Origin: Ignavibacterium sp.
GTDB taxonomy: Bacteria; Zixibacteria; MSB-5A5; GN15; PGXB01
DNA length: 62,654 nt
Assembly (NCBI GenBank): GCA_020724775.1
Contig: DYGG01000015.1
Span: forward strand, 1 to 62,654
Direction of reading: 5' to 3'
Shown here in pieces: positions 56,219 to 62,654 of this stretch. The position numbers and the translations under genes were made by a program. Below the pieces are notes generated by a model. It made no database searches and was not told the DNA's origin. It saw only the letters and a program-made list of their open reading frames with translations. Each line of letters opens with the position of its first letter. The first letter of the stretch is position 1.

Positions 56219-57286
56219 ATGAAAAAGAATCAGTTGGTATCGATAATCGGGGCGGTGATATTGGCGACCTTCAGCACGGCGCCTCTTTTTGCCGCCGACT
56301 TTGAAGTCACGAAGGTGATCGAAATTGGCCCGGCAAATCAGGGATTCATGAGTTGGCCTCTTCGCTGGTCGCCCGACGGGAAGTGGCTGGCATTTTTCCG
56401 TGGAGACCGGCTGATGTTGGCGGACACACTAGGGGGGACAAAGGAGGTGAAGAGATTAGACCTCGGACCGAGACGATTTGAATGGGTTTCGAACGAAGAA
56501 ATAGCGGGCTATTTTGACCAGGGGACAATACCTGATTCATCTATTCAAAGGATATTGATCATAGACATTACAGACGGGGCCGAAACGGTTCTGGAGGAAC
56601 AAATACATTATAAGGGTCGCGTGAATCGAAGGTCGATGCAAGGGCCGTGGCGGACGGTTGAAGGAGATGTTTATTATATTATGGACGAGCGTATCAGCCC
56701 CATTTCGCGCAAGACAACTGAGGTCAGGAAGAAGATAGTTACGCGGAAGGGGGCCCGATCGGGAAACTCCTCGGGAAATAGTGGTCATATCCTTCACTGG
56801 GGAACGGATGGGATTTATAAAGTGGCACTTTCGGGAGCGGATTCGGTCCGCATTTCGCCTCACCCGCAAGGGGTGGGCCCCGGAGGGGTCACATTATCGC
56901 CTGATAGTTCTATCATAAATGTAAGCGGCAGTTTACTAAGGCTGAAGGATTCAATAACAATTAATCTGAATAAGGTGGTATCGGACATTCCTGATATAGC
57001 GAAGTATTGCGGGTGCGGGGACGTTTCGTTTAATCTTATATTTCGCGAGGCGCTGTTCGTGCAATCCTGTGATTCTGATGGCCATGAAACACTGGTAGAG
57101 AGGGCCGGAGTTTTTGACCTTGATGACCACTCCTACCGGTTCCTTGAAACCGGCGCCAATGCCAGATATATTTCGGCGCCGGTGTATGCGCCGGATGGTT
57201 CGAAAATTGCATTCATATCTGACGGCATTTGTTATATGATATTTAGAAAGCAGATTGGGGGTAAGAAATGGGCGCCCGAATTATAA
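56219..57286 (+). CDS. Secreted beta-propeller (PD40/TolB-like) protein, copy 1
   Basis: A 355-residue secreted protein: signal peptide (1-25, LATFSTAPLFAA), then propeller-like repeats. The clearest units are the PD40-type LRWSPDGKWLAFFRGDRLM near 47-66 and VYAPDGSKIAFISDG near 323-337, with other blades degenerate. PD40 repeats bind proteins or peptidoglycan partners in TolB-like systems. It overlaps the amidase gene by 19 nt, so the two are translated together. A paralogue (59721-60749) has nearly the same signal peptide but a much diverged body. Function unknown. Confidence 0.8.
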   Translation: MKKNQLVSIIGAVILATFSTAPLFAADFEVTKVIEIGPANQGFMSWPLRWSPDGKWLAFFRGDRLMLADTLGGTKEVKRLDLGPRRFEWVSNEEIAGYFDQGTIPDSSIQRILIIDITDGAETVLEEQIHYKGRVNRRSMQGPWRTVEGDVYYIMDERISPISRKTTEVRKKIVTRKGARSGNSSGNSGHILHWGTDGIYKVALSGADSVRISPHPQGVGPGGVTLSPDSSIINVSGSLLRLKDSITINLNKVVSDIPDIAKYCGCGDVSFNLIFREALFVQSCDSDGHETLVERAGVFDLDDHSYRFLETGANARYISAPVYAPDGSKIAFISDGICYMIFRKQIGGKKWAPEL

Positions 57287-59463
57287 TCAACATAATGATG
57301 CTATTTGCTTTGGCAGTTGGATGCTACGCACAACAATATGATGTGTGCTTTGACCCGGGGCACGGAGGGGACGAGCCGGGAACTATAGGATTAACAACCA
57401 GTGGTGACACCCTCCTGGAGAAGGACGTGAATCTTCAAGTGGCCCGAGCCCTGGCTCAAAAATGGATGCAGGAATATGTATTGATGTCCTATTTTGTTAC
57501 GAGGGATACCAACTTTATTACCCCCCGAGATAGGGCTAAAATGGCGAATGACAGCGGAGCCTATTGTCTGATATCCATACACCATAATTCATTTGACCCT
57601 TGTCCGTCACAGAAAATTCTGTCATTGTATTCAAACTACCCCACGGTTGTTGGTGACCCATGGCCGCCGAGAGTGCGAGATACATCGAGCACACTTGCCA
57701 AGAAAGTATCTTTTATGGTACGGGATATGTTCGAATATCCGCTGTCGGTTGAAAGCCCCAAAAATACTAATACAGATTTTTCCGTGCTATGCCGCTCTAA
57801 GATGGCCTCAACGATATCTGAAGCGTCATTCATCTGCATTCCTCAGGAAGCTGACTTATTTACGGAATATAGTTATTCCCATCCTTTATGGAGCGACCAC
57901 GCCGAGGATGAAGCTCTCGCCATTGCGCAAGCAGCTTGGAGCTATAAATGGAATAACGGCATAGGAAGCATAGATTACGCATATGTTCTATCTTCATGGA
58001 CAACTGCTCAATGTACCGTAAGCGTCGATTGGGAGAGTCACGAAGTTCCATTCGAATGGTGCTGGCCAAGCAACCAGTATTACACAATCGGCGCCGATTG
58101 GGATTTCTACTTTGATGGCTATCACTATACTTTCTACCGCTGGGCTAGGGTGGATTATAAATATCGTGATATTCTGGAGTTGTACTCTCCCGGCACTAAT
58201 CCGCTTTACGCTCAGCCACCGGTGACGGATTTATGGGGGTATGTTAGTTTGATCGCAATATATAGCGGTGGTGATTTTGGGACTAGACTGGTGATGCCTT
58301 TTCCCTTCACCACGGAAATCGATAATAACGATACGACGACAGTGATGTGGGATGCCTGTCCGGGCGTGTTGAACAGTTGCTCGGTTTATGTTGACCTATC
58401 GACTGACAACAAGCGGACCTGGACACGGATAGCGGGCCCGCTGCCTTACGATAACGGGATGCAGGGGCAGATTTATAAAGGATCGGATGGGACCGACTAT
58501 CCCAACGTCGGTAAATTTCTCTGGCATACTCCCAATATAGTGTCGGACAGTTGCTATCTGAGGATTTCGGGAAGCGACATTGCCGAGAATCAAGCAACCT
58601 TTGTCTCCCATCGCTTTTCCCTGGCGGGGTGCTGGCGGCCGATACCGCATTTCGAGGCAAATGACTCTTCCGGAATATTTCCGATGACTGTTCATTTTTT
58701 GGAGTGGTCCGAGCATGGCCCGACAGCATGGTTTTGGGATTTTGGGGACGGAGAGACTTCCACCCAGCAGAGTCCATATCATGTCTATGACACGATAGGG
58801 AATTACACTGTGAGCCTGATTGCCTCCAACGCTTGCGGACCGGAAACGCTTATTGTCCCTGACATGATTCATGTCGTTTGTCAGATGCCGTCGAACATTG
58901 ACGCATCGGATTCTTCTGTTCTGGTCGGACAGCAGGTTACTTTCTTTCGATTCCCCAATGATTCTTTGGATGCGACTTTTGACTGGGATTTCGGAGACGG
59001 TGAGACAGCCACCACCTCATCAGATCTAATTGCGCACCAGTACACATGCCCCGGGATATTTACGGTGAAACTAAGGCTAACTAACCGTTGCGGGGTCACG
59101 GAATTAGTGAAAAACAGATTCGTGACAGTGACCGACCCGACCGGGACATTGGACTCTGATGGTGACGGTTTTGGAGACGAGTGTGACAATTGTCCGGAGG
59201 TTGCCAACAATGACCAGACCGATAGTGACGGCAACGGAGTAGGGGATGCCTGTGATTTTGTCTGCGGCAACGCTAACGGCAGCGGCAATGGACTGGTGAA
59301 TATTCTGGATGTGCTGTATATGGTGGCATACTTATATAAGGGAGGGCAGACGCCATTTCCGCTGGAATCAGCGGACTGTAATGGGAATGGCACCGTGAAT
59401 ATCATTGATGTCACCTATCTTCTGGCAAACTTGTACAAGGGGGGCCCGCCATTGGTATGTTAA
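57268..59463 (+). CDS. Secreted N-acetylmuramoyl-L-alanine amidase with PKD, thrombospondin-3 and dockerin-like domains, copy 1
   Basis: A 731-residue secreted wall hydrolase. Signal peptide (1-21), Amidase_3 domain (about 24-215) with zinc ligands His32 (DPGHGGDEPG), Glu51 and His105/106 (SIHHNS) and catalytic Glu185 (STISEASFI), a middle beta region (220-460), two PKD domains (about 465-545 and 550-630, both with WDFGDGET), a calcium-binding thrombospondin-3 segment (DSDGDGFGDECDNCP), and a dockerin-like repeat pair at the C-terminus ending LYKGG. It should cut the amide bond between muramic acid and the stem peptide. Residues about 334-450 are encoded by DNA exactly repeated in the second copy. 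Confidence 0.92.
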   Translation: MGARIIINIMMLFALAVGCYAQQYDVCFDPGHGGDEPGTIGLTTSGDTLLEKDVNLQVARALAQKWMQEYVLMSYFVTRDTNFITPRDRAKMANDSGAYCLISIHHNSFDPCPSQKILSLYSNYPTVVGDPWPPRVRDTSSTLAKKVSFMVRDMFEYPLSVESPKNTNTDFSVLCRSKMASTISEASFICIPQEADLFTEYSYSHPLWSDHAEDEALAIAQAAWSYKWNNGIGSIDYAYVLSSWTTAQCTVSVDWESHEVPFEWCWPSNQYYTIGADWDFYFDGYHYTFYRWARVDYKYRDILELYSPGTNPLYAQPPVTDLWGYVSLIAIYSGGDFGTRLVMPFPFTTEIDNNDTTTVMWDACPGVLNSCSVYVDLSTDNKRTWTRIAGPLPYDNGMQGQIYKGSDGTDYPNVGKFLWHTPNIVSDSCYLRISGSDIAENQATFVSHRFSLAGCWRPIPHFEANDSSGIFPMTVHFLEWSEHGPTAWFWDFGDGETSTQQSPYHVYDTIGNYTVSLIASNACGPETLIVPDMIHVVCQMPSNIDASDSSVLVGQQVTFFRFPNDSLDATFDWDFGDGETATTSSDLIAHQYTCPGIFTVKLRLTNRCGVTELVKNRFVTVTDPTGTLDSDGDGFGDECDNCPEVANNDQTDSDGNGVGDACDFVCGNANGSGNGLVNILDVLYMVAYLYKGGQTPFPLESADCNGNGTVNIIDVTYLLANLYKGGPPLVC
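58266..58616 (+). repeat. 351-bp exact direct repeat, copy 1
   Basis: Every base of 58266-58616 matches 61735-62085 (offset 3469). Sequence just outside is clearly diverged on the left and only partly similar on the right. It encodes part of the middle region of the amidase. Confidence 0.97.
59131..59185 (+). repeat. Second exact repeat tract, copy 1
   Basis: Identical to 62600-62654 over all 55 bases up to the window edge, at the same 3469-bp offset as the 351-bp repeat. It encodes the start of the thrombospondin-3 segment. Confidence 0.9.
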
Positions 59464-59486
59464 CGTGAATGGAATGAATTTTAGGG

Positions 59487-59537
59487 GGTCAGAGTGGTTT
59501 TTTGGAATAATCTTCATTGCGGAAAACCTCTCTGACC
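59487..59537. terminator. Long hairpin after amidase copy 1
   Basis: GGTCAGAGTGGTTTT (59487-59501) pairs with AAAACCTCTCTGACC (59523-59537), 14 of 15 positions, around a 21-nt loop. It starts 24 nt after the stop codon. TGTTTGTT follows, giving a weak U-tract. Confidence 0.65.
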
Positions 59538-59606
59538 TGTTTGTTGGTCACCTGAAGCAGGCAAGGCGAGATTGATAATACTGGCTAATAGTATTGCCCC
59601 TTGGGG

Positions 59607-59612
59607 TATAAT
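59607..59612 (+). promoter_or_regulatory. -10 box of propeller gene, copy 2
   Basis: Perfect TATAAT in the same local context as the copy-1 promoter (ATTGCC upstream, ATAAAT and GG downstream). The leader here is about 100 nt, against about 14 nt in copy 1, so an insertion separates promoter and gene. Confidence 0.5.
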
Positions 59613-59720
59613 CCATAAATTGGTGAGAGAGGTATGAAAATACCTTTGTGGTAGATCAAACGGGGACCGATGGATATCATTCTGCTGGAATTAGCGGGAC
59701 CTGATGACCGGGAGGAACGG

Positions 59721-60749
59721 ATGAAGAAATCAAATTTGTTTCAAGCGATAATCGGGGCGTTGATATTAGCGACCTTCAGTGCGGCGCCTCTTTTTGCCGC
59801 CGACTTTGAAGTCACCAAAGTGGTTGAAATCGGCCCGGCGGACTTGGTGCCTTTCCTGGGACCATTGAAATGGTCGCCGGATGGTACTATGATATCATAT
59901 TTTAGTAAGGGCTATTTGATGATTTCAGACACTCTGGGAAATACACATCAGGTGAGAAAAGTAGAATCTATGCCAAGGGTGTATGAATGGGTATCGGACA
60001 GTCTGATATGCATTGACTCCCAGACCGATTTTCGGCGGGCGGGAGAGATTTCTGACAAAGTGATGATAAATGTGTATGATGGTACTGAAAGGACGGCTCA
60101 GGATTTCTTTCAAGAACTTGTGTCGGATGAGGCATCGGACATTGTGGATTTTGACTCGCCCAGACGAACTGTAGAGGGCAACCTATGTTTCCGGACTTAC
60201 ACCCGGTCGGGGCGGGCAAAATACTTGACTTACAAACCTTCAAGAAGAAAGGCGGTCGTATCGACTCAAGCAAGCGATCATTACCCGAGGTGGGGTACAG
60301 ATGCCCTCTATCTTGTGCGAGTAGATGGGTCGGATTCTGTAAGATTCGCGCGAAAACCTTATGAACATATGCCTCGCTCTCCAGTTGTCAGCAAAGACCT
60401 GCGATATGTCTTGATGGGTGGAACATTGCAGCGTCTTTCCGATTCGATTTATATAGTTTTGGACACTATGATAAAAGAATTACCCGCCAGAACTGAAGTA
60501 TGTGGTTTTGTTCTTGGCTCATTCAATGAATCTGTATCAGAGATTTTGCTTCAATTGAGCTGCGATGACGGGCATATGTATGTAGTGAATAGTATAGGGG
60601 TGTTCAATCTACTGTCGAACAAGCTCACTATAATTGACCCAATCATAAGTAAGAGCAACTGCACGAGCCCTCGCTACTCACCTGATGGAAGAAAAATAGC
60701 CTTTTTATCGGAAGGGAAACTTTTCATTCTGGAGAGGAGGGGATTATGA
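59721..60749 (+). CDS. Secreted beta-propeller protein, copy 2
   Basis: A 342-residue paralogue of the protein at 56219-57286. The signal peptide (LATFSAAPLFAADFEVTKV) is almost identical, while the rest shares only scattered positions such as LKWSPDG, RRTVEGN and PRYSPDGRKIAFLSEGKLF. I chose ATG 59721, which has GGGAGGA upstream and aligns with copy 1; an ATG at 59670 adds 17 acidic residues before the signal peptide. It overlaps the second amidase gene by 4 nt. Confidence 0.8.
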   Translation: MKKSNLFQAIIGALILATFSAAPLFAADFEVTKVVEIGPADLVPFLGPLKWSPDGTMISYFSKGYLMISDTLGNTHQVRKVESMPRVYEWVSDSLICIDSQTDFRRAGEISDKVMINVYDGTERTAQDFFQELVSDEASDIVDFDSPRRTVEGNLCFRTYTRSGRAKYLTYKPSRRKAVVSTQASDHYPRWGTDALYLVRVDGSDSVRFARKPYEHMPRSPVVSKDLRYVLMGGTLQRLSDSIYIVLDTMIKELPARTEVCGFVLGSFNESVSEILLQLSCDDGHMYVVNSIGVFNLLSNKLTIIDPIISKSNCTSPRYSPDGRKIAFLSEGKLFILERRGL

Positions 60750-61734
60750 AGTGGATATTAATAATATGGGTCATGCTAATATTCTTTTTGACGTTCGCGC
60801 ATAAGACTAAGTCAGCCGACATATGCATTGACCTCGGCCACGGTGGTGATGCTCCCGGGGCGCCCACATACATTCCTGGTTTCACTGAGGACAGCGTGAA
60901 TCTAATGGTCGGCCATCGCCTAAAGGATTTACTTGATTGGGACCCTTCTCACTCTTATGTATTTACTAGACTAATTGACACTGAACTCACTCTATGGGAT
61001 AGGGCGATAATTGCGAACGAGAATCAAGTTTGCGCATTCGTTTCAATTCATCATAATGGTGATAGCAGCTAGTACACACAGTATCGCCGCACGTATTACT
61101 CAGAGAGGATAAGTACTGCCATCAATTCTGAAGCATCTGAAGAATACCAACTATATTGGCAAGGGCTCCCGAGAACTACTGATTGGACTCTCGCTGGGAA
61201 GGCAATGTATAGGATAAGAGATGCTTATAGGACTTTAGGAGAAATCCCATATGCAGTGGAAACGGCCAATTTTTGGGTGCTCACGCATTCAATCATGGCT
61301 TCCACCCTAACCGAAGCTTCATTCATCAGTCAGCCGGCCGAGGCGGATAGATTTTACTACAACACTGATGACCACATTGGCAAAGAGGCTGCCGCGCTGT
61401 ACGCCGCGATCAACAGCTACCTATGGTGGGGACAAGGTATCGCCAAAGTTGACTATGTTTATCTGGACCCTTATGTTAATCCCTACGAGCAAATCCCACT
61501 CGAAGTTGACGGTTGGGATGATTATGTTCCATACCAGGCTTGCTGGCTTCAGCATGAGTACCATTCCTTGTATGCAATTCCTTTTTACAAAGATGGATAC
61601 CAATATACGTTTCATCATTGGTTGCATCGAGATTATACCACAGGCTTCCTGTTAGATGAGTCATCTGCAAATCCGTATAGTTTCTTCGTGGATTATGCTT
61701 CCGACAGCACCCACTGGTACACAGCGGTGTTCAC

Positions 61735-62085
61735 CGGTGGTGATTTTGGGACTAGACTGGTGATGCCTTTTCCCTTCACCACGGAAATCGATAATAACGA
61801 TACGACGACAGTGATGTGGGATGCCTGTCCGGGCGTGTTGAACAGTTGCTCGGTTTATGTTGACCTATCGACTGACAACAAGCGGACCTGGACACGGATA
61901 GCGGGCCCGCTGCCTTACGATAACGGGATGCAGGGGCAGATTTATAAAGGATCGGATGGGACCGACTATCCCAACGTCGGTAAATTTCTCTGGCATACTC
62001 CCAATATAGTGTCGGACAGTTGCTATCTGAGGATTTCGGGAAGCGACATTGCCGAGAATCAAGCAACCTTTGTCTCCCATCGCTT
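61735..62085 (+). repeat. 351-bp exact direct repeat, copy 2
   Basis: Exact copy of 58266-58616. It lies in the interrupted amidase downstream of the TAG. Confidence 0.97.
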
Positions 62086-62599
62086 CTCTCTGGCGGGGTG
62101 CTGGCGGCCGACGCCTGGAATTTACACTACTGATACAATCGGTTATTATCCGATGATAGTGGAATTGTTCGACAACTCCGGACATGATCCGACATCTTGG
62201 TTGTGGGATTTTGGCGACGGGGAGACCTCGACTCTCAAAGACCCCATTCATGTATATGATACGGCGGGAGATTTTACGGTGCGTCTGGTTGCTTCCAATG
62301 CCTGCGGTCCGGAGACCCTGATAGTTCCGAATCTGATACATGTTTACTGCCAGATGCCATCGAGAATAGAAGCGTCTGATACCACCGTAGTAGTTGGCGA
62401 GGAATTGACACTTTATCGATATCGCTATGACTCACTTACTGTAAATTATCATTGGGATTTTGGGGATGGCACAACAGATAGCAGTACTGACAATGTAATA
62501 GACCATGTCTATTCTTGTCCGGGGATATTTACGGTGAAAGTGGATGTTACCAATCGCTGTGGTGTGACTCATCTGGTTAACAACAGGTTTATTACGGTA

Positions 62600-62654
62600 A
62601 CCGACCCGACCGGGACATTGGACTCTGATGGTGACGGTTTTGGAGACGAGTGTG
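62600..62654 (+). repeat. Second exact repeat tract, copy 2
   Basis: Exact match to 59131-59185, cut by the window edge, so the tract may be longer. Confidence 0.9.

Larger units (their letters stand above)
60746..62654 (+). pseudogene. Second amidase paralogue, interrupted by in-frame TAG and running off the window
   Basis: The frame starts at ATG 60746 with a signal peptide and the first half of the Amidase_3 domain (His32 in DLGHGGDAPG, Glu48, His102/103 in SIHHNG). It meets TAG at 61070-61072 after 108 codons, then continues open in the same frame to the window end (about 527 codons). The downstream part encodes the catalytic STLTEASFI segment, the middle region, two PKD domains (LWDFGDGETS and HWDFGDGTTD) and the start of the thrombospondin-3 part. 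The truncated product lacks the catalytic glutamate, so without readthrough the enzyme is dead. The frame downstream is well preserved, so the stop is recent, suppressed, or an error. Confidence 0.85.

Noticed and set aside
58307-62066. Identical minus-strand frames opposite both amidase genes (58307-58777 and 61776-62066)
   Set aside because: They are identical only because the 351-bp DNA repeat is. The sense frames encode recognised domains.

Overview
The window is 62.65 kb of bacterial chromosome carrying single-copy housekeeping genes (dnaE, groESL, mreB, rnr, fumC, maeB, pntAB). I see no rRNA, tRNA, CRISPR array, transposase or phage gene. It most resembles the FCB superphylum, and I would guess a Zixibacteria-like lineage. 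The clues are secreted proteins that combine PKD, thrombospondin-3 and dockerin-like domains with the 'LYKGG' ending, FlgD/T9SS-like C-terminal domains, a PorV-like barrel, lipoproteins, and sigma70 promoters of the TTGACT-N16-18-TAnnnT type. The taxon is an inference; no marker phylogeny was run.

Layout. 1-580 has no gene I can support but holds hairpins. 581-2937 carries a lipoprotein-type isoaspartyl methyltransferase, a small unknown gene, and a lipoprotein gene broken by an in-frame TAG. 2994-5875 is the proton-translocating transhydrogenase operon on the minus strand. 6411-15652 is an 11-gene chemosensory operon (cheA, cheW, a FapA/DUF342 protein, cheX, cheY, cheR, cheD, an HDOD protein, a second cheY, a second cheX-like gene, cheB) with no receptor or flagellar gene nearby. 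15714-22492 holds a 39-residue zinc-knuckle-like gene, fumC, a small membrane protein, a membrane-anchored SpoIIE-type phosphatase, and a 3-hydroxyacyl-CoA dehydrogenase/crotonase pair. 22598-23754 is an AT-rich, frameshifted gene with a HEPN-like motif that looks foreign. 23902-46519 is mostly housekeeping: LysE exporter, dnaE, two exported thioredoxins, GNAT, DUF116, coaX, groESL under CIRCE, a small FAD oxidase, a nitrilase-family amidase, a PpiD/SurA-like foldase, an M23 peptidase, a rhomboid protein, maeB, mreB, and an ECF sigma/anti-sigma operon with two Spy/CpxP-like proteins. 46696-55498 is a tightly overlapping six-gene operon running from RNase R through a sigma54 activator and three exported surface proteins to a dGTPase-like HD hydrolase. 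56219 to the right edge is a tandem duplication of a two-gene cassette: a secreted beta-propeller protein and a secreted multidomain N-acetylmuramoyl-L-alanine amidase.

How the parts connect. The chemosensory operon encodes kinase, coupling protein, adaptation enzymes and two response-regulator/CheX-phosphatase pairs, so its receptors and motor must be elsewhere. The ECF operon and the PpiD-like foldase suggest envelope-stress handling. The surface operon and the duplicated amidase cassette point to a lineage that invests in large secreted or surface-anchored proteins.

The most notable observations are: (i) 351 bp of exact DNA identity between the two otherwise diverged amidase paralogues, which suggests gene conversion; (ii) two genes interrupted by an in-frame TAG in the same AGC-TAG context with the frame open downstream; (iii) several promoters placed so that transcription should begin at the start codon (leaderless mRNAs); (iv) a receptor-less chemosensory operon whose CheA has an inserted MshEN-like domain; (v) the surface-protein operon; (vi) a candidate structured small RNA at about 29471-29560.
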